Of a stretch of 64,000 nt of DNA, positions 8,608 to 14,619 are shown piece by piece. Made by a program: the position numbers and the translations under genes. The stretch is taken from the NCBI GenBank assembly GCA_934097085.1, contig CAKONK010000009.1:1-64000 (forward strand), written 5' to 3'. How positions within the stretch are numbered: the stretch's first letter is position 1; each line of letters begins with the position of its first letter. Source of the stretch: an uncultured Bacilli bacterium (GTDB taxonomy: Bacteria > Bacillota_I > Bacilli_A > RF39 > UBA660). A model generated the notes under the pieces. It ran no database searches and was not told the DNA's origin. It saw nothing but the letters and a program-made list of their open reading frames with translations.

Positions 8608-9114
8608 TTATTTCTTTTTATTCTTACCATTTGTTTTTTTCTTTTTCTTTCTTTTAACAGTTTTCTTTTTAGTAGGTCCTTTTCCTTTATAACGATTATT
8701 TATATTTGGATTAGTTTTCTTTGGTTTATTTGGTGTATTACTCTTCTTTTTAGGAGTATTTTCCTTTGATTTAACATTAGTATTGTTTTTATCTTTTGCA
8801 TTTTTACTATTATCTTTATTCTTAACTTCTTTAGCTTTATCTTTAGTTTCTTTAATAACTTTGTTTTCTTTTTTAACTGTATCTTTCTTAATAGAAGCCT
8901 CTTTAGTTTCTTCTTTTGCCTTAGAAACCTCTTTAGTTTCAACTTTTTCTTTAGCAATTTCTTTTTCTCTATCAGTAACCATTTTTTCAAGTTTTAATTT
9001 ATCTCGTTGTTCTTTTTGATACCACAAAATTAAACCTATTGTTATTAAAACAATAAGATAAAGTGAAATTAAAACAATAAAAACAATATCAATTGGATCA
9101 AAAACTCTATTCAT
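8608..9114 (-). CDS. Membrane protein with very lysine-rich low-complexity tail
   Basis: Not recognised. One membrane helix (about 10-32) is followed by a cytoplasmic tail of about 130 residues made almost wholly of Lys, Glu, Thr, Asn and Val, ending in a run of Lys. The first half of the tail has charged repeats of the KE(T/V)KE type and may form a helix; the end resembles polycationic tails that bind nucleic acid or acidic membranes. It is the first gene of its operon. The codons are strongly A-rich, which creates long overlapping frames that are not genes. Confidence 0.7.
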   Translation of the reverse strand: MNRVFDPIDIVFIVLISLYLIVLITIGLILWYQKEQRDKLKLEKMVTDREKEIAKEKVETKEVSKAKEETKEASIKKDTVKKENKVIKETKDKAKEVKNKDNSKNAKDKNNTNVKSKENTPKKKSNTPNKPKKTNPNINNRYKGKGPTKKKTVKRKKKKKTNGKNKKK

Positions 9115-9400
9115 ATCTCATCACTAATTAAATTATATTATATTTTACTAAAAAGATAAAGTTATTTTTGATGGCAAAATGTAAAAAATATGCTAAAATA
9201 TTTAATATATTTAGGAATTTATATTCGTAAATACATTTAAACAGCAATGTTTATTAAAGTTGGAGTACCTGATGCCTTAGTGGGAATTAAAAAAGTGACT
9301 AGGAATTACCTAGTTTTATTTTGTAAATAAACTTTTATTAGTAATTTTTTCTTTTAATTATGGCGAAAATGGTATAAAATATGTGTAGGTGAGAGAAGTT
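9115..9400. other. Divergent intergenic region before sufC; possible small RNA
   Basis: This 286-bp gap holds no open frame of note. A clear hairpin with T-rich tail (9298-9322) is preceded by about 110 non-coding bases with a relatively G-rich core (about 9258-9295) and an A+T-rich stretch with TAAAAT near 9193-9198. This could be a short transcript or leader, but I could not match it to a known RNA family. The sufC promoter probably includes TATAAA near 9373. Confidence 0.35.
9298..9322 (+). terminator. Terminator-like hairpin upstream of sufC
   Basis: The stem ACTAGG/CCTAGT (9298-9303 and 9309-9314) is followed by TTTTATTTT. It could end a small transcript, or attenuate a leader ahead of sufC. 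Confidence 0.6.
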
Positions 9401-10153
9401 ATGTTTAAGATAAATAATTTAAATGTTTCAGTTAATGATAAAAATATATTAAATGATTTAAATGTTGAACTGCCTGATGGACAAATTCATGTTATTATGG
9501 GTAAAAATGGAATAGGAAAATCCACTTTATGCAAGGTAATTATGAATTATCCTGGTTATACTAAAAAAGGTAATATTGTTTTTAATAATAAAGATTTACT
9601 TAAGATGAGTACTTATGAAATTGCTAAAGAAGGGGTAATGCTTATTAGTCAAAATCCTGTGTCAATCGAAGGAGTAAGTAATGCAGAAGCACTTAGAACT
9701 GCTTTAAAAGAAAGAAACGAAGGAACTTTAGATATCTTTAAATTTAATAAAGAGATGGAAGAAATTTGTGATAAACTTGCTTTAGATAGAAATTTTATTC
9801 ATAAAGATATAAATGTTGGAGCATCAGGTGGAGAAAGAAAAAAAATTGAACTTCTTCATATGGGTATTTTAAAACCTAAATTTATTATTTTAGATGAAAT
9901 AGATTCAGGACTTGATGTTGATGCTTTAAAAGTTGTTTCTAATTTTATTAATGAATATTATAAAACATTTAAGCCTACAATATTAATTATAACTCACCAT
10001 ACAAATATTATTAAATATATTAAGCCTAACTATGTACATATTTTAGATAATGGTAAAATTGTTAAAACTGGTGATTATCATTTAGCGGAAAATATTGAAA
10101 ATATTGGTTTTAATGAGGCATTTACTATAAGTGAAGAAGGAAAAGATGAATAA
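9401..10153 (+). CDS. sufC: Fe-S assembly ATPase SufC
   Basis: ABC-type ATPase that drives conformational changes of the SufB/D scaffold during iron-sulfur cluster assembly. Walker A is GKNGIGKST, the signature is GASGGERKK (a SufC form of the ABC motif), Walker B is FIILDEIDSGLD, and the switch His lies in ITHHTN. At 250 aa it has the usual length. The ATG at 9401 is preferred to an in-frame GTG at 9389 because AGGTGAG lies upstream. It overlaps the next gene by 8 bp and heads a four-gene SUF operon. Confidence 0.95.
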   Translation: MFKINNLNVSVNDKNILNDLNVELPDGQIHVIMGKNGIGKSTLCKVIMNYPGYTKKGNIVFNNKDLLKMSTYEIAKEGVMLISQNPVSIEGVSNAEALRTALKERNEGTLDIFKFNKEMEEICDKLALDRNFIHKDINVGASGGERKKIELLHMGILKPKFIILDEIDSGLDVDALKVVSNFINEYYKTFKPTILIITHHTNIIKYIKPNYVHILDNGKIVKTGDYHLAENIENIGFNEAFTISEEGKDE

Positions 10154-10709
10154 TATATTAATGGATAATGTTATAAATATTATTAATGAAAGTAAATGCC
10201 TTGTTTTAGAGGTAAAAAATAATTTAATAATTAATATATTTAATGAAAATGATAATAAAATGGATATAAATATTATTCAGCACAATAACTCAATTTTAAA
10301 AATTAACTATTTAAGTATTAATAAAGAAGATAGTAATGTTTTAATAAATGTTTTAATAAAGGGAAATAATAATAAGTGTGATATAAATTATCATGTTATA
10401 TCAGAAAATGGTTATAGTAAGTCAAAGGTAAGTGTAAAAGCAAATAAAAATACTTTTGGAAATGTTATAACAGAAAATTTAAAAGGTTTAAAAGAGGGTG
10501 GAAATATCTTAATTGAACCAATTCTTGAAATTGATACTAATGAAGTTGAGGCATCACATTTTGTAACTATTGGAACTTACGATGAAGAAAGTTTACTTTA
10601 TTTAAATTCCCTTGGTATTAAAGAAAATGATGCTAAAAAATTATTAAAAAAGAGTTTTATGTTAAGTATATTTGATGATGATTTTAAAAAGGAGGTTAAC
10701 TATGAATAG
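10146..10709 (+). CDS. Short SufB/SufD-family scaffold protein
   Basis: The C-terminal half matches the SufBD core: IEPILEIDTNEVEASHFVTIG, then LLYLNSLGIKENDAKKLL, which corresponds to the conserved helix region where SufD keeps a functional His. The protein is only 187 aa, against about 400-470 for SufB and SufD, so most of the beta-helix is missing. ATG 10146 has AAGGA upstream; a GTG 15 bases earlier is less likely. It is the only SufB/D homologue in the operon and presumably forms a homodimeric scaffold with SufC. It looks SufD-like rather than SufB-like, and its cluster-binding residues are not obvious. Confidence 0.85.
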   Translation: MNNILMDNVINIINESKCLVLEVKNNLIINIFNENDNKMDINIIQHNNSILKINYLSINKEDSNVLINVLIKGNNNKCDINYHVISENGYSKSKVSVKANKNTFGNVITENLKGLKEGGNILIEPILEIDTNEVEASHFVTIGTYDEESLLYLNSLGIKENDAKKLLKKSFMLSIFDDDFKKEVNYE

Positions 10710-11898
10710 AGAAGATTTTCCAATTTTAAAAAATGATATTATATATTTTGATAATGGTGCAACTACTTTGAAACCAAAATGCGTAATTGATAAAATAACG
10801 GATTATTATGAAAATTATAGTGCTAATGCTCATCGAGGTGATTATGATATATCATTTAAAGTTGATATGGAATATGAAAAATCTCGTGATTTAGTAAAGA
10901 ATTTTATAAATGCTAAATATAATGAAGAAATTATTTTTACATCAGGAACAACAGAAAGTTTAAATATGATTGCTTCAGGGTTTTTTGCTCCCTTAATCGA
11001 GGAAGGTGATGAAATATTAATTACTACTTCAGAACATGCCTCAAATGTACTACCTTGGTTTAGACTTGAAAATGAAAATGGTGCAGTAGTAAAATTAATT
11101 GATTTAGATGATAGTTTTCATGTTACTTTAGATAATATAAAAAAAGCTGTTACACCAAGAACTAAGATTATTTCACTTGCAATGGTTACTAATGTAATTG
11201 GTGATGTAAGACCAATTAAAGAAATATGTGCTTTTGCTCATGAATTAGGTATTTTTGTAGTGGTTGATGGTGCTCAAAGCGTTCCCCACATGAAAGTAGA
11301 TGTTTCCTATCTTGATTGTGATTTTTTAGCTTTTTCAGCCCATAAAATGTTAGGGCCAACTGGAGTGGGAGTACTTTACGGTAAAAAAGAACTTTTAGAA
11401 AATTTAAATCCTATTAATTTAGGTGGGGGAATGAATGAATCATTTGATAATCCTAAAGAAATATATTTAAAAGATTTACCTTATCGTTTAGAGGCTGGAA
11501 CACCAAATATTGCTGGAGTAATTGGTTTTGGAGAAGCTATAAAATATTTAAATAATATAGGTATGGACAAAATTCATGAAAGAGAAATGAAATTAAAAGA
11601 TTATTTAATAGATAAAATGATAAAAATACCTTTTATTGATATTGTTAATGTTGAATGTGATAGTGCAATTATTTCCTTTAATGTTGATGATATCTTTGCT
11701 CAAGATGTAGCATTTTATTTAAATAAATATAATATATGTGTAAGAGCGGGTAATCACTGTGCTAAAATACTTAAAAATGCTACAAAAGTTAATAATACAA
11801 TAAGAGTTAGTTTATATTTTTATAATACAGAAAAAGAAATAGATGAATTTATTGAACTTATTTCTAACAAAGATAAAATCTTAAAGGAGATGTTTTAA
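10702..11898 (+). CDS. sufS: Cysteine desulfurase SufS
   Basis: PLP enzyme that takes sulfur from cysteine and passes it to SufU. The PLP lysine is Lys215 in FSAHKMLGPTG, the cofactor Asp lies in VVVDGAQS, and the persulfide Cys is Cys353 in VRAGNHCAK, all in the SufS (type II) arrangement. The start ATG 10702 follows AAGGAGG and overlaps the previous stop by 8 bp. At 398 aa it is of normal length and appears fully functional. Confidence 0.95.
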   Translation: MNREDFPILKNDIIYFDNGATTLKPKCVIDKITDYYENYSANAHRGDYDISFKVDMEYEKSRDLVKNFINAKYNEEIIFTSGTTESLNMIASGFFAPLIEEGDEILITTSEHASNVLPWFRLENENGAVVKLIDLDDSFHVTLDNIKKAVTPRTKIISLAMVTNVIGDVRPIKEICAFAHELGIFVVVDGAQSVPHMKVDVSYLDCDFLAFSAHKMLGPTGVGVLYGKKELLENLNPINLGGGMNESFDNPKEIYLKDLPYRLEAGTPNIAGVIGFGEAIKYLNNIGMDKIHEREMKLKDYLIDKMIKIPFIDIVNVECDSAIISFNVDDIFAQDVAFYLNKYNICVRAGNHCAKILKNATKVNNTIRVSLYFYNTEKEIDEFIELISNKDKILKEMF

Positions 11899-12317
11899 TG
11901 GATGCAGAACTTAAAAGAGAAATAATTATGGAACATTACCAAAACCCACTTAATAAGGATAAAGTTATTGGTGAAGGATATGAAAAAGTAAATACCTCTA
12001 ATCAGTCATGTATTGATAATATAGATCTATATATTTTAATAAAGGATAATATAATTAAAGATATTTGTTTTACTGGAGAGGCTTGTGCAATAAGTATTTC
12101 CTCAACATCAATAATGATAAAAAACTTAATAGGTAAGACAGTAAATGAAGCAAAAGAATATATTAATAACTTTTTAAATATGGTAAATGAAAAAGAATAT
12201 AACAAAGATTTATTAAATGAAGGACTAGTTTATGAAGATATTTATAAACAATCTTCGAGAAAAACTTGCGCTTCGCTTCCATATCGTGGTATAGTAGAGG
12301 TACTAGAAAAGTATTAA
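11898..12317 (+). CDS. sufU: Zinc-dependent sulfurtransferase SufU
   Basis: SufU accepts the SufS persulfide by ligand exchange at a zinc site. The expected ligands are seen in NQSCIDNID (Cys and Asp), GEACAISIS and RKTCASLPYRG. At 139 aa it is complete. Its ATG overlaps the sufS stop by one base. It closes the SUF operon proper; the ClpX-like gene starts 44 bp downstream on the same strand. Confidence 0.93.
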   Translation: MDAELKREIIMEHYQNPLNKDKVIGEGYEKVNTSNQSCIDNIDLYILIKDNIIKDICFTGEACAISISSTSIMIKNLIGKTVNEAKEYINNFLNMVNEKEYNKDLLNEGLVYEDIYKQSSRKTCASLPYRGIVEVLEKY

Positions 12318-12361
12318 GAATAAAAGGATTGACTATTCTTGTGATAAGATAAGGATAGGGT

Positions 12362-13594
12362 ATGGAAAATAATTTACAAATTGGAGTAATTTTAGAGAAA
12401 AGAGAGAATATTTATACTCCAGAAAAAACAATTTATGGTTATTTTAAAGAAGAAGAAAAAAAATTTATCGATATAGATAATAATGAGTATGATGTTATTT
12501 CTTCGAAAAAAGATAATGCTGTTGCATTTGTTTTTGATGTTGACGTTTTATTAAAACTTTATAATACTGATAAAGAAAATTTACCAAGTATATTTTTTAA
12601 AGATATAAGTAATTATTTAATCGTAGAAAATGAAGATGATATAAAATACATTTATAAAGGAGAAGCACCAGAAATATTAGAACCTAATGAATTTGCTAAT
12701 CATTTTGTATCTTTAGTTAATGGTAAAAATGCTGAATATTTTAATCTAGATACAAGTAAAGAGTTATGTATGGGTTTATATAACAAAGTATTTATGCAAC
12801 CTGAGGCTATTAAAAAGCTAGTTGTTGGTATATCTACTCATTATTTAGATACCGAGGGTATTAAAAAAAGTAATATTATTATTGATGGCAAAAAAGGTTC
12901 AATTCAAAATGATATAGTTTCTGTTTTAAAGGATACTTTACCGGCACAAGTTTATTATGAAGATTTAAGTAATGAAAATTTTTCTTTTGATGCACTATTT
13001 ATGAGTTTAGCAAATACTGGTAGTGAGTTAAATTCAACATTAATTTTAGATAATGCAGAAAGTTTATTATTTAATCCAAATAGTTATGTTTCCTCCTCAA
13101 GTGAAAATACTTTAAGAGATTTAATGATGGGAATTGATTATAAAATAATAACTGAAAATGGAATAATTAATTATCCAACAAAAGATATGTTAATAATAAT
13201 TATGGGTGACTTTTCAAGAAAACCTAAATGTGGTTATTCATCATATTTCGAAGGAGTTCCAGAAAAACTTTCTAGTTTAACAAACTATAATATTAAATTA
13301 AGACCAATGAATAGAGATATGATATTATTAAAATTATGTCATCCAGAAAATGGGTTAATTCCATATTATATTAACTTTTTTGCAGAACATGGTATTAGTC
13401 TTGAGGTAAGTAATTCATTTATCGAAGAAATTTGTAAAATTGCTTTAGAAAATGAACATATAAATTTAGATAAACTAGTTTCAACCGTTTTCGAAGAGGC
13501 TATATTTGAAATACTTACAAGTGATGAACAATTTACTAATTTATCAATTAACAAAAGAGTTTTAAAAAATAATAAAAATTATAATTTAAGATAA
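12362..13594 (+). CDS. ClpX-like AAA+ protein without ATPase motifs (pseudo-unfoldase)
   Basis: Residues about 138-390 follow ClpX order. LYNKVFMQPEAIKKLVVGISTHY resembles the helix before the P-loop, IIIDGKKGS (172-180) sits where ClpX has GPTGSGKT, and STLILDNAESL ends with Asp230-Asn231 where Walker B has Asp-Glu. GVPEKLSSL replaces the GFIPEFIGRLP segment. The end, PENGLIPYYINFFAEHGISLEVS and on to EEAIFEIL, matches the ClpX small domain, but the sensor-2 Arg region has become INLDKLVS. The ATP-binding Lys, catalytic Glu and arginine residues are thus lost. The N-terminal 130 residues carry no ClpX zinc finger and are unrecognised. It lies 44 bp after sufU with AAGGA upstream. Likely a non-hydrolysing adaptor or scaffold; identification rests on motif order read by eye. 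Confidence 0.62.
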   Translation: MENNLQIGVILEKRENIYTPEKTIYGYFKEEEKKFIDIDNNEYDVISSKKDNAVAFVFDVDVLLKLYNTDKENLPSIFFKDISNYLIVENEDDIKYIYKGEAPEILEPNEFANHFVSLVNGKNAEYFNLDTSKELCMGLYNKVFMQPEAIKKLVVGISTHYLDTEGIKKSNIIIDGKKGSIQNDIVSVLKDTLPAQVYYEDLSNENFSFDALFMSLANTGSELNSTLILDNAESLLFNPNSYVSSSSENTLRDLMMGIDYKIITENGIINYPTKDMLIIIMGDFSRKPKCGYSSYFEGVPEKLSSLTNYNIKLRPMNRDMILLKLCHPENGLIPYYINFFAEHGISLEVSNSFIEEICKIALENEHINLDKLVSTVFEEAIFEILTSDEQFTNLSINKRVLKNNKNYNLR

Positions 13595-13625
13595 TGTGCT
13601 GTTATGTACATTATTTTTTTATTTA

Positions 13626-13654
13626 TTGACTAGAAGTAAAAAAAATGCTATATT
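13626..13654 (+). promoter_or_regulatory. Promoter of candidate antitoxin RNA 1
   Basis: TTGACT (13626-13631) and TATATT (13649-13654) are separated by exactly 17 bp. Predicted start is G13661, the first base of GTAAGG. The same geometry and start sequence recur at 14100-14135. Confidence 0.75.
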
Positions 13655-13660
13655 AAGTAT

Positions 13661-13785
13661 GTAAGGAAACCTCCTTGCATATAATAAAAAAGGGAAGCAA
13701 TCGTTTTTGTAAGGGCGAGCGCTGCCATAAATAATAGCTTACGCTTATGTTACATCACTGTAACATAGGCGCGTTTTTATTTAAA
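13661..13785 (+). ncRNA. Candidate type I antitoxin RNA (copy 1)
   Basis: The predicted transcript begins GTAAGGAAACCTCCTTGC, a small hairpin whose ACCTCCTTG is complementary over nine bases to the Shine-Dalgarno CAAGGAGGT of the toxin-like gene on the other strand. A second hairpin follows (about 13693-13727: GG-A-AGC-AA-TCG facing CGA-GC-GCT-G-CC, with small internal loops), then a terminator stem (13741-13773) and a T run. Its 3' end overlaps the end of the toxin gene, so it could pair both at the ribosome binding site in trans and over the 3' overlap in cis. No protein-coding frame is evident in it. Confidence 0.55.
13741..13770. repeat. 30-bp direct repeat, copy 1 (shared terminator hairpin)
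   Basis: Identical to 14271-14300. It contains the stem TTATGTTAC/GTAACATAG and is followed by a T run on the plus strand; on the minus strand it lies just after the toxin stop codon. Confidence 0.9.
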
Positions 13786-13881
13786 TATGAGAAATAACAC
13801 TGCAGCACTTAGTACTACAAATGAAATACTCATAAAAAATATTATCATAATTATGAAAAAATCTTTTAAATCTCTTCGCAT
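13777..13881 (-). CDS. 34-aa hydrophobic peptide, candidate type I toxin
   Basis: The peptide has a short basic start (MRRDLKDF) and then a single strongly hydrophobic helix ending in FLIFK, the usual build of type I toxins such as TxpA or Fst. It is preceded by a very strong ribosome binding site (AAGGAGGTGG, seven bases before ATG). A TTGACA-17-TATCAT promoter upstream predicts a 5' leader of about 65 bases containing a GGAAGT...GCGCTGCC hairpin like those in the two antisense RNAs. The gene is convergent with and overlaps antitoxin RNA copy 1. Homology to a named toxin family is not established. Confidence 0.6.
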   Translation of the reverse strand: MRRDLKDFFIIMIIFFMSISFVVLSAAVLFLIFK

Positions 13882-13951
13882 TATAACCACCTCCTTGTTA
13901 TTTTTTAACTTGAAAGTGGCAGCGCCCGCCTAACGGTTACTTCCAATTATA

Positions 13952-13980
13952 ATGATAACAAAGAGTTGATATGTTGTCAA
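13952..13980 (-). promoter_or_regulatory. Promoter of the toxin-like gene
   Basis: On the minus strand a perfect TTGACA (13975-13980) and TATCAT (13952-13957) are 17 bp apart, with a second TATAAT six bases beyond. Predicted transcription start is near 13945. Confidence 0.65.
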
Positions 13981-14099
13981 TTAACTTTACACTAGTTTTA
14001 CATATACAATCAAAACTTGTTTACACTGTTGATGCTAAGTCAATTACATAAAATTTTTGTAAAAATCAATTTTTGAATATACATACACTTTATTACTTG

Positions 14100-14128
14100 T
14101 TGACTTAAAGTAAAATAATTGGTATATT
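14100..14128 (+). promoter_or_regulatory. Promoter of candidate antitoxin RNA 2
   Basis: TTGACT (14100-14105), a 17-bp spacer and TATATT (14123-14128) predict a start at G14135 in GTAAGG. The elements are identical to those of copy 1 although the spacers differ, which suggests selection. Confidence 0.75.
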
Positions 14129-14134
14129 AAATAT

Positions 14135-14260
14135 GTAAGGAAACCTCCTTGCATGCAATAAAAATGGGAAGCTGCTCGTAAATTGCATTGCGACGCTGCC
14201 ACATAATTGTGTAGACACTTTAATCTGTATACAAGTATAGATTGAGGCGTGTTTTTATTT
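14135..14260 (+). ncRNA. Solitary second copy of the candidate antitoxin RNA
   Basis: It begins with the same GTAAGGAAACCTCCTTGC anti-Shine-Dalgarno hairpin as copy 1. It has the same second hairpin architecture with different paired bases (GG-A-AGC ... TCG facing CGA-C-GCT-G-CC, about 14166-14200), and its own terminator (14215-14260). No toxin frame lies opposite or beside it. A relic of the copy-1 terminator (14271-14300) follows. It may be an orphan antitoxin left after loss of a toxin, or a trans-acting partner for the toxin at 13777-13881. Confidence 0.5.
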
Positions 14261-14270
14261 TAATATGGGA

Positions 14271-14300
14271 ACGCTTATGTTACATCACTGTAACATAGGC
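14271..14300. repeat. 30-bp direct repeat, copy 2
   Basis: Identical to 13741-13770 and again followed by a T run (terminator-like on the plus strand). It lies between antitoxin RNA 2 and the valS promoter. Confidence 0.9.
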
Positions 14301-14359
14301 ACTTTTTTATTTAAGTATAATAATTAATGTTATGGCTATTAATTACACAAAATTTTTAG

Positions 14360-14388
14360 TTGAAATTCATAAAAGCAAATGTTATAAT
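14360..14388 (+). promoter_or_regulatory. Promoter of the valS T-box transcript
   Basis: TTGAAA (14360-14365) and TATAAT (14383-14388) are 17 bp apart, predicting a start near 14395. Confidence 0.75.
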
Positions 14389-14394
14389 AACTTT

Positions 14395-14610
14395 GTAAAA
14401 ACGTTATGCAAGAGGAGTAGTTTAATTATTTTATTAGAGAGGAAAAGTAGTATGCTGAAAGCTTTTCTTAAACCCTAATTAAATGAAGTAGCTTGCTAGT
14501 TGCTTACCTAAGTAAATAGGGTAGGCTGTGAGTCCGCATTAAGGATAATAAGTTAAATATAAAGGTGGTACCGTGCAATATGCACCCTTTTGGTAACCAT
14601 CTTTTTTTTG
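14395..14610 (+). promoter_or_regulatory. T-box leader (tRNA-Val sensing) of valS
   Basis: The T-box hallmark AGGTGGTACCGTGC lies at 14563-14576. It overlaps a terminator whose stem pairs AAAGGTGGTACC with GGTAACCATCTTT before an eight-T run (about 14561-14609). Upstream are AGAGAGGAAAAGTAG and GCTGAAAGC elements of stem I. The sequence GAAGTAGC (GTA at 14488-14490) gives a Val codon suited to be the specifier. Uncharged tRNA-Val would stabilise the antiterminator and switch valS on. Confidence 0.9.
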
Positions 14611-14619
14611 GAGGTAAAA

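Larger units (their letters stand above)
13595..14619. other. Kilobase without large genes: antisense RNAs, toxin peptide, T-box
   Basis: This gap contains two near-copies of a small RNA unit (promoter, anti-Shine-Dalgarno hairpin, second hairpin, terminator) at 13626-13785 and 14100-14260. It also holds a 34-codon minus-strand toxin-like gene at 13777-13881, a 30-bp direct repeat (13741-13770 and 14271-14300), and the valS T-box leader with its promoter from 14360. The stretch 13985-14095 shows nothing I can name. Confidence 0.7.

Noticed and set aside
8700..9019. Two extra open frames overlapping the lysine-rich gene
   Set aside because: They are low-complexity shadows of the AAA/AAG-rich sequence, with no ribosome binding site or domain.
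9241..9322. tRNA-like or 6S RNA candidate
   Set aside because: I could not form a cloverleaf or a 6S-type long stem with central bubble; only the terminator hairpin is firm.
13595..14340. CRISPR array
   Set aside because: Only two copies of a longer unit with promoters and terminators are present; no regular short repeats and spacers and no cas genes.
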